A DNA stretch of 64,000 bases from Cepaea nemoralis. Lineage: Eukaryota; Mollusca; Gastropoda; Stylommatophora; Helicidae. Position numbers and translations under genes: made by a program. The first letter of the stretch is position 1; each line of letters opens with the position of its first letter. Positions 1 through 10,389 of the stretch are shown here, piece after piece. The stretch lies in the NCBI GenBank assembly GCA_014155875.1, contig JACEFZ010016099.1, positions 1 to 64,000 of the forward strand, in the 5' to 3' direction. The notes below the pieces were generated by a model that did no database searches, was not told the DNA's origin, and saw nothing but the letters and a program-made list of their open reading frames with translations.

Positions 1-405
1 AATGCTGAAGGGGAATTGTAGCCTTATTCGAGACGTAAACCAATGGAGAATCCTTAAACCAGCATAGCCACAATAACTATGAGATGAGAATGCACAGACA
101 ATCGATTGAGAAATATGAACAGAATGTAATGTCACGGAATGGTGGTTGAATAATATAACGAGGTATGACAAGTAGACCCAACCAGACATTTGTCAGACCA
201 CGACAAAACCTTGAGAGAAACCTCAATACTGAAAAAGAGAGAACAATGTTGAAGGTAATCTCGGAAAAGATCAGAGCAAAAGGGACGCAACCGTATACTT
301 ATGATCATAATCCCCTGACAAGGTTAGAAAGATGAAATAGAGTAACAACAACAGAATGTGGCACATTTCCAGGAGTAAGTGCCACATTGGTTGTGCGGGG
401 GAGAA
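1..405 (+). other. Possible decayed 3' internal end of a Ty3/Gypsy element
   Basis: This stretch precedes a polypurine tract and LTR start on the plus strand, where the 3' end of pol or the 3' UTR should lie. No frame is open throughout. Two short peptides recall Gypsy RNase H: GEL followed by PYSRR near the left edge, and DHNPLTRL near 300-325 (compare the family's TDHNPL motif). Both are in decayed frames, so this is weak evidence. If correct, RNase H would sit immediately before the LTR, as expected for an element with integrase upstream of RT. Confidence 0.3.
397..405 (+). other. Polypurine tract before LTR
   Basis: Five G followed by AGAA sits directly in front of a TGTCAT LTR-like start. 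A purine run abutting TG is the standard plus-strand primer arrangement of LTR retrotransposons. A comparable run occurs on the minus strand at about 7222-7231. Confidence 0.5.
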
Positions 406-970
406 TGTCATGGTCTTATATGACATGTGTAAGGAAGAATGTAAGCGCGGGTATGTAAGTGAGAGTCAGTGTAAGCATGACTCAGGTAAAGGGCAGTAAG
501 AGACGCCACGGCTTGGCTAGCGGACGGTCAGGCAAGAATCCCGTGAACAGAGCCACGTGATGTGGGAAGGTCAACCAGGAGAGAGGCATTGTGTGTGAGG
601 CAGCGGATAGAGACGGACGTGTGGATAGAACGATAGAACGATAGAACGATAGTGGTTGTGACGGATAAATGGAGATGAACGTTGTGTAGTGATATTCGAG
701 GAATGTACTAACTGTGATATGTGCGGGATGATGTGAAGTTGTGATTGTGAATGATCATGCGGGCGACAGTGTAAAGATCGCCATTGTGAGCTAGCGCGTG
801 GCTGTTAGTGGTGAACGATTGTTTGAGCGTGAAGTGCGACTATGTTGTCAGCTTGTAATATATATTGTAATAAATGATTGTTCAGGAGATAGCTCCTGCC
901 AGTTTCCGATTGTATTCATGTGTTATTAGTAGATGTGTTGTAGATGTTGTAATTTGCCTGTCAAAGTCCA
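406..970 (+). mobile_element. LTR (plus-strand Gypsy-type, 3' LTR, boundary approximate)
   Basis: It starts TGTCATGG right after the polypurine tract. It carries an AATAAA-type signal near 870 and a short TAGAACGA triplication near 626-650. The end is uncertain; a CA at 969-970 is one candidate. The sequence does not resemble the LTRs at 5138 or 47392, so it belongs to a different family. Beyond it, at about 1008, begins the truncated RT of an oppositely oriented element. Confidence 0.45.
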
Positions 971-1007
971 GCGAGCGAGACAGAGCTACTAAGTAGGACT
1001 CTGACTA

Positions 1008-1480
1008 GGTGCATTGCTGAGTCCAAAGGGCATGACCTTGAATTCGTAGTGTCCACTGGGTGTACTGAAAGCTAACAGTGGTCGAATCTCCGGTTTGACT
1101 GGTATCTGATAGTACCCCCGACTCAGATCCACCTTTGAAAAGTACCGAGCCTTATGGAGCCTAGCGAATAACTGAGTTGGATTCGGCAAAGGTTCCCCCT
1201 GAAACTGTGTATGACTGTTCAGAAGTCGGTAATCTATACACAACCTGTGTTCTCCACTTGGTTTGCGTAACAAAACTACCCCCGCATTGTATGGGGATGT
1301 GGATGGTGCAATCACGTCATCCTCCAGCAGTTTTGTATTTCCTCCTCCAGGGCCTTTTCTTTAGAGAATGGCACTGGGTATACCTTTTGGCGAACAGGCT
1401 CCTGTGGTGGTCAAAGTCATCTCGAACCCAACCAACCTCGTTAGTCCTGGTTTATCAGTCAGTATCTCCTTATGAGACTT
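1008..1480 (-). pseudogene. Ty3/Gypsy reverse transcriptase, truncated, downstream of integrase
   Basis: The reverse transcriptase would copy the element's RNA into DNA. The minus-strand translation shows the N-terminal linker (ILTDKPGLTRLVGFEM), KPSGEHRLCIDYRLLN, then KVDLSRGYYQI with the first catalytic Asp, and KVMPFGLSNAP. It stops there: the YxDD/VDD motif, thumb and RNase H are missing, because a foreign junction falls at about 1008. A frameshift lies between 1361 and 1315. The linker is in the same open frame as the integrase C-terminus upstream, so RT follows integrase in this element. It is non-functional. Confidence 0.88.
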
Positions 1481-2800
1481 GAGAACCTGGGTTATCCTTT
1501 CCCTCTCCTGGGAGGTCAGATCAGGGTTCACTTGCACATCCCTATATTTTTCCTGGTGTTCCAAGGGATATTCCCTGCCCTCGCTGGTTCCCACTTCTGT
1601 CTCCACTGCAACTGCCATTGCCATGAGGTGAGCTGCCTTGTCTCCGGGTCTCTCTTCGTATTTCCGCAAGAGATTGATATGGAAAATCTTCGACTTTCCC
1701 CGGATCCGGATCTGATAGTTGGTTCTGGATAGTACCCTTTCCACGGGAAATGGTCCTTGCCAACCTATCTCCAGTTTGTTGTTTCCCGTTGGGAGTAGCA
1801 ACAAGACTTTATCTCCCACCTCTAGAGATCTTTCTTTAGACCTACAGTTGTAGTAAGCCGCATGTCTTTTCCTGGCTTTTTTCAAGTTTTGATTTGCCAG
1901 AGTCCATCCCTTGTGGAGTTTGTCTTTCAGTTCCTCCACGTATTTATAGGATGAGATCACTTCTTCTGACGTCCCCTCTTCAGTCCAACTCCTCAACATG
2001 GCTTCCAACGGTCCTTTGATTGGACGACCAAACAGCAACGTAGCGGGTGGTAGTCCAGTTGAGCCATGAGGAACTTCCCGATAAGCAAATAGTGCTGCTG
2101 GGATATATTCATCCCACCTATCAGGTTTTTCCTGCGCTAGTTTCCTGAGCATTGTCATCAACGTGCCGTTGAAACGCTCCACTTGTCCATTGGCTTGAGG
2201 GTGGTAAGGGCTGGTATGTATGTGGTTAGAGTGAAACACCCTAAATACCTCCTCCATGAGTTTTCCACAAACTGAGATCCATTGTCCGTCAGAATTTGAT
2301 CCGGAAAGCCTAATCTGGTAAAGGCCTCCATCAGTGCGTCCGCCACTCTTTTCGAGTCAATCGTGGTCAACGGTATGGCTTCACCCCACATTGTACAGCA
2401 ATCCACCATTGTGAGTATATACATGTTCCTCTTCCTAGTCCTGGGAAGTGGACCCACGATATCGATGGCTAGCCTCTCGAAAGGAGAGTTCATGATGGGC
2501 ATCTCACCCAACACCACCGGTGCTGTCCAGTGTTTCGGTGCCACCCTCTGGCACTCAGGGCATGACTTCACATACCGGCGCACATCATCTGTCATTCCCG
2601 GCCAATAGTAGTGGCAGGAAATCCGCTGCATGGTGGCGGCAATACCCATGTGTCCACTAAAGGAGATGGTATGCCCCATATGAAGAATCTGGGACGGTGA
2701 GCTTTCGGGACGACCAACTGACCGTATAGGTTGTCTCCCCTTCCTGCTCTCCTGTAGAGTATCCTATTCTTCATGTAGTACTGCCCCCGTCCTGGTGGAT
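1480..2800 (-). pseudogene. Ty3/Gypsy integrase
   Basis: The integrase would insert the cDNA into the genome. The H2C2 zinc domain is visible (GHTISFSGHMGI ... SCPECQ) near 2545-2680. The core follows, with Asp in AIDIVGP, Asp in ILTDNGSQF and Glu in GQVERFNG; the last two are separated by 35 residues, as in a D,D-35-E core. A GPF/GPY-type C-terminal segment (GWQGPFPV) lies near 1740. At least two frameshifts break it, one around 2690 and one around 2230. The order protease, integrase, RT on the minus strand is unlike ordinary Ty3/Gypsy (RT, RNase H, integrase). It matches the copia-like order known for Gmr1-type Gypsy elements. Confidence 0.9.
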
Positions 2801-2939
2801 CAGCACTTTTCTGCAGCTTCTTGTAGCAAGGACGTAAAGTATCATCCTCACTCTGGGCAGTTCGTAGCTCCCCCGGCATTGGGTTAGTCACAATTGCGTC
2901 TGCCTCTTCCGTTTTCGTCTGAGAGCGAGTCTGCATTGC

Positions 2940-3225
2940 TCCCATATGGATTGGCTCCCTGGGCATTCCCAGAAAGACATACCGGCAACCTAGGATGACT
3001 GGAAAAATGGGATCGGTCAATACAGCGGCCTTGATGGTGCCGGTGACCTACCTTGACCGAATCTCCACATTAGCAATAGGCAACTTCATGACTACAGCAC
3101 TCTTCTGTGCAGGCTGTATATCCAATGTCTCACCTGTGAATTGTTCTGAATGTACCAGATCCGCAGAAATCACGGCCTCCCCGTCCAGTCCTGTGTCGTA
3201 TAACACTCCACTTGACGACCGTTAA
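2940..3225 (-). pseudogene. Ty3/Gypsy aspartic protease remnant
   Basis: Just after the gag zinc knuckles the frame reads VELVEVNGRQVE. A one-base shift then continues as YDTGLDGEAVISADL, with the DTG catalytic triad encoded at 3189-3197. The domain closes with LTDPIFPVILG, which resembles the usual protease end before the linker MQTRSQTKTEE. The shift in front of DTG could be a natural gag-pol frameshift site or simple decay; I cannot tell which. Confidence 0.75.
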
Positions 3226-4441
3226 CCTCTACCAATTCCACTACAGGTGGTGTTTCCTGGTCTGGAGTCTCTTCCTCGGCCTCGACCTGTTCGGTGGGCT
3301 CCACCTTAGGTTTCCCGGGGCACCCGACGAATTGAGTGTCTCCTGACTTTCCCCTGCAGTCAATAGCATTGTGCGTGTTTGACTTGCATTGGTTGCACCA
3401 TTTCCCTGTCCTAGATTTTCTATTGTCGGACTTGAGTGAGCTCTCCTGGTGGCGAGCTTCCTTGTTGACCTTGGCATTTTCCGTGACAACCTCCTTGGAA
3501 GTCACTTGACATGCTGCAAAGTGAGGGTTCTTAGCCTTCGATTTGTAGTCCCTCGTATTGTGAGAGGGTGACTTACAAATTGAACACCACTTCTCCGACC
3601 ACGGTCGTTTTGGTGTAGAGCTTGAAGTGCTCTTGCTTCCCTCCTTCTTCTTCTCTGAACTATCCTCTGATTTTTGCACATAAGGTTCCCACTTTTTGGT
3701 TCCTGAGTTTTTGGCTTTCTTCTTGTCATGTTTCTCTTGACTTTTGGAGTTGGTGGAAAGGTTTTCCCCTGCCTCCCCATGTACCTCGACGAACCGTTCT
3801 GCTAATTTAGTCACGAGGTCAATACGTTCCGCTCCTTGTTCTCCCAGGAACGTCCTGAGAGGTTTAGACATTTGCTTCTTCAGCTGGTCGACCACCATGA
3901 GCTCTTCCAGACTCTCATAGTCATGTGCGAACCCAGCCAAATCCGTCCACTTATGGAGATACGATTTTAAACGCAAACTGTAGGCGGCAAACAACTCCCC
4001 CGGTTCTCGTTTCGCTGCTAGAAATTTTTTTCGGTAGGTATGTGACGTAACCTCGAATCGTTTCAGCAGAGCCGTCTTTAACTCGTCATAATTGTTCTCA
4101 TGTCCTGGTGGCAGGCGAGTATAAACCTCGTATCCGGTCCCGCGTAATCCCTGGGATAGCTTGAGATTCCATTTGTTACGCTCCAGACCCATAGCAACTG
4201 ACATAGCCTCGAAGCTTTGAAGGTACTGGTCAATCTTCTCTTTGTCCTCCTCGTAGACCGCTAAAGGAAACTTCATAGCATGGTACCCATGTCCACCTAC
4301 TGGTGTTGATCCTGGGATGGAGGAACCTCCAACTGCTCCCTCAGTTTCTCCATTAGATTGACTCTTCAACTCGAGTTCCCTCATCCGGTACTCGTGCTCC
4401 CTTTTCTGTGCTGCCTGTTCAGCTTCTAATTTCCTAGCTGC

Positions 4442-4540
4442 TTGCTCAGCTTCAAATTTCCTAGCTGCTTGCTCAGCTTCCAATTTCTTAGCTGCTTGCT
4501 CAGCTTCCAATTTCTTAGCTGCTTGCTCAGCTTCCAATTC
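4442..4540 (-). repeat. 30-bp tandem repeat inside gag coiled coil
   Basis: About 3 to 4 near-identical units of a 30-bp sequence (GCTTGCTCAGCTTC core) encode the EAEQAAKKL repeats. The unit is a multiple of three, so the reading frame is kept. Confidence 0.8.
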
Positions 4541-4633
4541 TATCCTTCTCAATTCCAACTCGGCCTTTCGATCTTCCCTTTCTGCTTGACGATACTCTCT
4601 CTCCACTTCCTGTATGTAATCCGTTAGCGCAGA

Positions 4634-4648
4634 CCCCCCCCCCCCCCC
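4634..4648. repeat. C15 homopolymer breaking gag
   Basis: Fifteen C on the plus strand fall between the MATPKL start and the body of gag, where related gags usually continue with a short G/S-containing segment. It causes the frame break. It may be slippage in the genome or a sequencing length error. Confidence 0.85.
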
Positions 4649-4974
4649 AATCCCATTTCTTCCCCCTTTGCCTTTAATTCTGCTGTGCTAAGTTTAGGGG
4701 TGGCCATGATACAGAGAGGTAAGCTAGCAGGTCTAGTACAATATAACTGCAAATTACTATACAGATATATGAACAAGTACTATAAATCTAGATATACCAC
4801 ACACAGCACATTCACTCAGTGACAAGAGTAGAATCAGGACCACATACCTATGCTGACGTGTGACGTGTGAACATGTAAGATATTTGTCCTAACCCCTATC
4901 CACATTCACTCTAGCTGGATTCTCCAAAATGATATCTCCCTCTTATAACTAAGGATCCCGTGTCAAAAGACCCC

Positions 4975-5130
4975 GTTGTCAAAAGATCACACTGTCAAAG
5001 GTTCCTGCTTGCAGGAGATCTCACTGTCCAAGGATTCCGCTGTCCAAAGATCCCGTTTACGAGAGATTCCGCTGTCCAAGGATTCCGTTTACGAGAGATC
5101 CCGCTGTCCAAAGATCACGTTTACGAGCCC
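4975..5130 (-). repeat. Degenerate 31-32-bp tandem repeat beside the primer-binding site
   Basis: Imperfect units containing CTGTCCAAAGATC and CGTTTACGAG repeat about 4 to 5 times between gag and the primer site. The unit nearest the LTR merges into the primer-binding site itself, so the leader looks amplified from the primer-site edge. Confidence 0.7.
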
Positions 5131-5133
5131 CCA
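5123..5133 (-). promoter_or_regulatory. Primer-binding site, tRNA-Pro-like
   Basis: On the minus strand the 11-mer TGGGGGCTCGT lies four bases (TAAT) inside the LTR edge. It matches the first bases of the proline-tRNA primer site known from gammaretroviruses; later positions differ. Its place between LTR and gag supports the role. Confidence 0.65.
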
Positions 5134-5137
5134 ATTA

Positions 5138-7221
5138 TGTCGTGTCCTCCTTTACAGTGTCGTCCCTGGAGTGAAGAGAGCCGACACCCACATTATAATA
5201 TTTTCCTCCTTTTTAATATTCTGGAGAATCCACCAGCTTCCGTCCAACACACTCCATCAGCCTATGGACACCCTTTCCTGTCACTCTCTCACTGTCGTAC
5301 TATGCCCCCTCTCATACTTCTCCAACGCAACATACTCAACAACTCTTGCTTCTAAAAATTAATAAAGATAATTTATTAAAAGAAAAGTGTAACGTATATG
5401 AGACGTGTATGTGAAGACAATGTGTGACGTGTTACTATAAAGTGTGTAGAATCGGACTCTCAGACCACAACCCAGTCAGCTGATCCCAGCAAGGATAGAC
5501 CACAGCACGTTACGTCAGAACATGTACATCTCACCCAGTGCCGAAATCCATCTTGCCTGGATACTGACTTGCCTCTGTAGACCTCTGGTAATCCCATTTC
5601 ATAATCATCCGAAATAGACACCGGTGGTATTAACAGTTAATCATGGACCGGTTGCATCCCTACACAATGTCCGTTCCTATCGTTCCAATAAAAATGCACA
5701 AGTCCTTTGTAGTGTGTACACAGTTATTAATGTTAATTGTTAATGTACTTGATCCTCACTCGTGTCTATCTAGCCTCAAGTATCATGTCTTGTGTTCTAT
5801 TACACGAGATTATATCACACTAGGTAACTATTCTCATTAATGTTCTCGGTTAGTTACTACTGTCTGATGCTGTGTGGTGCATCAACAATCATCACCCTCT
5901 TTGGTGAATCATCTTCCTTCTAGCTTTAGTTACGTTCTGTATGAAACTTTATTGACTGTTCCACTGGTGTTCTTCCGACTTGGATTTGAACCTTTCCTAA
6001 AAAACTTGTTGAGTTTCCTCGGATCTGGTAGGGAACCTAGGATAGAAACAACACATCTGGTGATAGTACTAGTCACTGATCCTATCGGCTGAGTGTAAGC
6101 CTATTGCCTTGCTTAATGATCTTTAGCTAACTAAACTTGGTCATAGAGCAGATTAGCTACCCACCTAGGGCCGAATCAGGCTATGACAAGGAAAGACCCA
6201 TAAACAGAGTGCAACCTCAGTATTCTATTCACCTTAGCAGAGCCAATATCACCACTACCCTACTCTATTCTTAACTAGCAGAGCTAATATCACTATTCTA
6301 CTCTAACTAGTTTCCACTAACAGTGCTAATCATCACACTATAGTTTTAACAAGGCTACAGTCTATATTAATTAGAACTAATAGACTATATTGACTACCTT
6401 ATGCAAAACCGCCTCATTCCCGGGATGGCTACTACACTTTGCCATAACGACACATGCTAGTTAATGTTAAATTATTCTAACACTGTAGAGCTCTCCCACA
6501 AACACGTCCATCCTAATCCACGGTTTTTGGTCAACTCCCCATCTCCAATCATGGTTTTCTGGCAAACCCCTAAAATTGGTCACGTGATATGGGTGACGTC
6601 CTGCAGGTGTTATTTGCGCATATCATCCATTGTCAAGAATCGATTTTTCCTGGCTTTAGTCCTTGTCAAAGTTGTCATCACTTGTTTAGATTCCCAAAAC
6701 AAGCCAGCGAGTTCCTGTATACTCCCAACACAGTTGCCAGTAACCAGCCGTCAATCTTCTTGATGTTCCGGAACTAAGACTTGACAGATGTACTGTTTAC
6801 TTCCGTGCTGAGTACTTCCGTTTTTCCATCCGACTTGTTTATGACTTGTCAAAGAGATGTATGATTCAGCGCACTCACCTCCCCTATACATCTGCCACTG
6901 TTAATTTAGTCCGACAGGTGATGGCCAACATCCGATTGCCACTATGACCCCACTGCTTCCATCTGTATTCAAATGTTGACAAACTTGTCAAGGCGATGTC
7001 GGGATTCGTCTCCCGCACTTCCGAGTGTGGCCAATCCGTCAACCATATGTACAAGTACAGCTGTTATTTCTGCCCAACCTGTTTTGGAAACACGTGCAGC
7101 CACAACTATGGATGTTTTCTCTGTATAAGTTGAAACACTTGTTGCTTAGCAGATAGTCCGGTTAATCAAAAAATCCTCTAGAATAATCAACCGGTTAAAC
7201 ACACGGTTTTATTTTGTGACA
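5138..7221 (-). mobile_element. 2.1-kb LTR of Gypsy element (minus orientation)
   Basis: Plus-strand ends are TGTCGTG and GTGACA, giving TG...CA termini. One side carries the primer-binding site and gag. The other side (7222-7231) is a polypurine tract as read on the minus strand. The paired polyadenylation-like block (AATAAAG, TTTATT) near 5360 resembles one in the solo LTR at 47392, which has the same layout. Short open frames inside (for example 6464-6763) show no recognisable domain. No second copy of this LTR lies in the window. Confidence 0.75.
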
Positions 7222-7362
7222 CTCCCCCACCACTGCCAGATCAACGTAGCCTAACATAGGTACTAGACAATGCCATGGAAACTAAAGGAGACCAGGTGAT
7301 GTTAACCAAACAACCTATCAAATGTCGACTAGCCCTTATAAATATTTTATTTGTGCTTGCTC
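7222..7362 (-). mobile_element. Polypurine tract and internal 3' fragment of a second Gypsy copy
   Basis: Read on the minus strand, a GGTGGGGGAG run abuts the LTR start TGTCAC. About 130 bp of non-coding sequence follows until a SINE begins. An LTR flanked by a polypurine tract on one side and a primer site on the other indicates two elements sharing one LTR. Confidence 0.5.
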
Positions 7363-7365
7363 ACC

Positions 7366-7655
7366 TTGAACTCAAGCGTAGTCCATACATACTAGTTCTT
7401 GAAATACTGGATTGAATGTTGCATGTGGATTAGCTTTGCCTATTAACAGTGCCCCTCGTCATCAGGCGAACCCACTCCGACTTCAGAGGTACTTATAATT
7501 TACGTCCCCACCTCAAGGACGATTTGTCAACATTTTAGTCCAACTGTCCGGTGTAGGGGTTGAACCTTTTACTTCGGCATCAGCCCACCGGATGTTTAAG
7601 AACACGCGATTCATATCCACTCGGCCACGCTGACCTACATCATAAAAAATATATA
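7366..7655 (-). mobile_element. SINE-A, near full length
   Basis: tRNA-derived SINE. The head at the right end has A-box TGGCCGAGTGG and B-box GGTTCAACCCC on the minus strand. The 3' end carries CAAGCGTAGTCC (plus strand), shared by four other copies at 29447, 52208, 54808 and 58815. Confidence 0.8.
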
Positions 7656-7989
7656 CTTAGCACCACATATCCACCTGGACTCAGAGCGTGTAAAAGAATC
7701 GGGTTTTACCAAACCTCTGATGTATATAAACGTATTGCGTGACGTGTTTGCATTGTCCACATCAGAACAACCGCTGTTTCCTTTAGTTATCCTCTGAAAA
7801 GGGCTGGGCATGGAGACGTCGTGACAACCGGATACACTGAGTGTATTAGAGACCAGGATTGACAGAGCCAGCCAGAAGTGGGTATGATGGATAAGGAGTC
7901 GTTTCAGTTAGAAGAGTCCTGAAAAGAGGAGGTTGTGGCAAGAAACAAGACGATAATGGAATAGGGGAGAAAGAAGTGGGATTGCCTTA

Positions 7990-8110
7990 ATAAACAGTAG
8001 CAAAGCACGATTGCACAGGCCATGTAGTTTTCTTCAAAACTCCGAGCCTTACCAACAATCGAACACACACCCCACAAGATGTGAGCCGGGTATTTGACCT
8101 CTCGGCCACC
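7990..8110 (-). mobile_element. SINE-H, tRNA-headed
   Basis: The minus strand has A-box TGGCCGAGAGG and a B-box-like GTGTTCGATTG about 35 bp apart, so the head resembles a Ser/Leu-type tRNA. The body runs leftwards for an uncertain distance. No full tRNA cloverleaf is evident. Confidence 0.5.
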
Positions 8111-8534
8111 CACTCCTGGAGTTACATAGTTGTAATCAAAACACCAGTGCCATGCCCTCCACTCCTTCATCAAATCGATAACGGCGAGGCCAGCACACAG
8201 GGCCCGCTGGGATTCCCAACAAGGAAGAGCCGGAACTTTATTCTCCCCAGGTTTCAGAGAGCTAATGTGGAATGGTGACTTCCATCCACAGACCTTGTTT
8301 GTGGAAGTTGTCGTCTCGCGGGGATGTTTTTACCTCTCCTAAACGATGTTTTACGGTGCGTTATGTTTTTTTTCCACAGTTGTTGCGATGCTGGGAATCC
8401 TGAGAGTAATGGGAAATGTATGTTCTGTGTTTGTGAGCGGGTGGAATTCTACTTTATTTATTCTGGGACCTTCTTGAGATATTGTCTTCTAGTTGATTGA
8501 TTGGCTTGATGGCGATTATATCATAGATTTGTCG
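8111..8534. other. Unassigned stretch
   Basis: I see no gene or repeat that I can name. It ends where the 21-bp array starts. Confidence 0.4.
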
Positions 8535-9650
8535 TGAGCTGTAATAGACGTGTCATTGGTTGTAATAGACGTGTCATAGGTTGTAATAGACGTGTCATAG
8601 GTTGTAATAGACGTGTCATAGGTTGTAATAGACGTGTCATGGGTCGTGCTAGACGTGTCATAGGTTGTAATAGACGTGTAATAGGTTTAATAGACGTGTA
8701 ATAGGTTGTAAAAGACGTGTCATAGGCCGTACTAGACGTGTCATAGGCCTACTAGACGTGTCATGGGTCGTGCTAGACGTGTCATAGGTTGCAATAGACG
8801 TGTCATAGGTTGTAATAGACGTGTCATAGGCCGTACTAGACGTGTCATGGGTCGTGCTAGAAGTGTCATAGGTTGTAATAGACTTGTCATAGGTTGTAAT
8901 AGACGTGTCATAGGTTGTAATAGACGTGTCATAGGTTGTAATAGACGTGTCATATGCTGTAATAGACGTGTCATGGGTCGTACTAGACGTGTCATAGGTT
9001 GTAATAGACGTGTCATAGGTTGTAAAAGACGTGTCTTAGGTTGTAATAGTCGTGGCATAGGTTGTAATAGGCGTGTAATAGGTTGTAATAGACGTGTCAT
9101 AGGTTGTAATAGGCGTGTAATAGGTTGTAATAGACGTGTCATAGGTCGTACTTGACGTGTCATAGGTTGTAATAGACCTTTTAATAGGTAATAATAGACT
9201 TGTCAAAGTTTGTAAAAGACGTGTCATAGGTTGTAAAAGACGAGTCATAGGTTGTAATAAGCATGTAATAAGTTGTAATAGACGTGTCATAGGTCGTATC
9301 AGACGTCTCATAGGTTGTAATAGACGTGTCATAGATCGTACTAGACGTGTCATAGGTTATAATAGACGTTTCATAAGTCGTACTAGACGTGTCATAGGTT
9401 GTAATAGGCGTGTAATAAGTTGTAATAGACGTGTCATATGTCGTACTAGACGTGTCATAGGTTGTAATAGACGTTTAATAGGTAGTAATAGACGTGTTAT
9501 CGGGTGCAAAGTCGTGTCATAGATTGGAATAGACGTGTCATTGGGTGCGAAAGATGTGTAATAGGTTGTAATAGGGGTGCTATATGTTGTCACAGATGTG
9601 TCATAGGTTGTAATAGACGTGTCATAGTCTGTAATAGACGTTTCGTAGAT
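8535..9650. repeat. 21-bp minisatellite, about 50 copies
   Basis: The consensus unit is close to GTTGTAATAGACGTGTCATAG. Variants replace TTGTAAT with TCGTACT or TCGTGCT. Because 21 is a multiple of three, both strands hold long spurious open frames (for example 8741-9163 minus and 8763-9155 plus). Confidence 0.95.
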
Positions 9651-9749
9651 TTAATTGACATTCTATAGATAATGTATACGTTAATACACTGTGTTTGAGA
9701 AAACACTTTTACGAAAATACCACGACATGTACAACCCTGCTTGAATAAG

Positions 9750-9765
9750 CTTCTTCTTCTTCTTC

Positions 9766-9797
<32 letters not shown>

Positions 9798-9912
9798 CTT
9801 CTTCTTCTTCTTCTTCTTCTTCTTCTTCTTCTTCTTCCTCCTCCTCCTCCTCTTTTTCTCCTCCTCCTTCGTCGTCGCCGCCTGCGCCGCGGCCGCCGTG
9901 GTCGTCGTCGCA
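9750..9912. repeat. (TTC)n grading into CTC and CGT/CGC triplets
   Basis: A long TTC run (9750-9836) passes into CTC, then into GC-rich CGT/CGC/GTC triplets. Confidence 0.95.
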
Positions 9913-9964
9913 GTTGTTGAGAAGATTTATAAAGATATTTTGTGCGAACTTTGTAATGTTCTTT

Positions 9965-10300
9965 GTAAGATGATATTCATTTTTCTAATGTTGTCCTTGA
10001 CATATCCACTCCATCTTGTACATGGCCTTCCCCTGGCTCTCTAACCATCATATTTTTTTTTTTCAATGTGGCTCTTTGTGGCATATGGTAAGACGGCATT
10101 CTTGTGAGATAGCCAAACCATGTAATCGGTTTTTCTTGAATGAAGTTCATGAATGGTTTAAAGCCCAGTCGTTTTCAAATTTTCTCGTTCCTACGTCTAT
10201 CTATAAGGGTTACTCCAGCAGCTTTTGTAAGGCATCTCATCTAAGGTTTAGTGCGTTTGCGCTCATTAGTGGCACTAAGCGTCCTCGTTTGGCATTGGTA
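9965..10300 (-). pseudogene. LINE ORF2 C-terminal fragment (family 6)
   Basis: The minus-strand translation gives RMTLKAAGVTLIDRRRNEKI, then KPITWFGYLTRMPSYHMPQ, then RARGRPCTRWSGYVKDNI. The order (WFGYLTRM followed by GRP.TRW) is the standard tail of a LINE endonuclease-reverse transcriptase protein. There are several stops and frameshifts. Confidence 0.75.
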
Positions 10301-10389
10301 GCATAATGTCGGCCAAAAAGTAGTTCTTATGAGATTTGCTTTAATATTTATGTGTATCTTTCTATGCTAATGCTTTTGAATATAAATGT

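Larger units (their letters stand above)
3230..4709 (-). pseudogene. Ty3/Gypsy gag polyprotein
   Basis: Gag would form the virus-like particle and package RNA. The likely start is the ATG at 4709 (MATPKLSTAELKAKGEEMGL). The frame is then broken by a C15 run at 4634-4648 and reopens at about 4615. Order of parts: a charged coiled coil with five repeats of an EAEQAAKKL-like 10-residue unit (4400-4540); a retrotransposon-gag capsid core (about 4300-3780); a Lys/Ser-rich linker; then two zinc knuckles. The first knuckle (near 3590) has C-x2-C-x4-H-x4 but Tyr in place of the last Cys. The second (near 3395) is an intact CCHC. The only long open part is 478 codons. Confidence 0.88.

Noticed and set aside
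7366..8110. Functional tRNA genes
   Set aside because: A- and B-boxes are present, but no acceptor-stem pairing or complete cloverleaf; the bodies match dispersed SINEs.
8741..9163. 140-codon open frame and its plus-strand partner
   Set aside because: Both arise from the 21-bp minisatellite, whose unit is a multiple of three; no start context, no domain.
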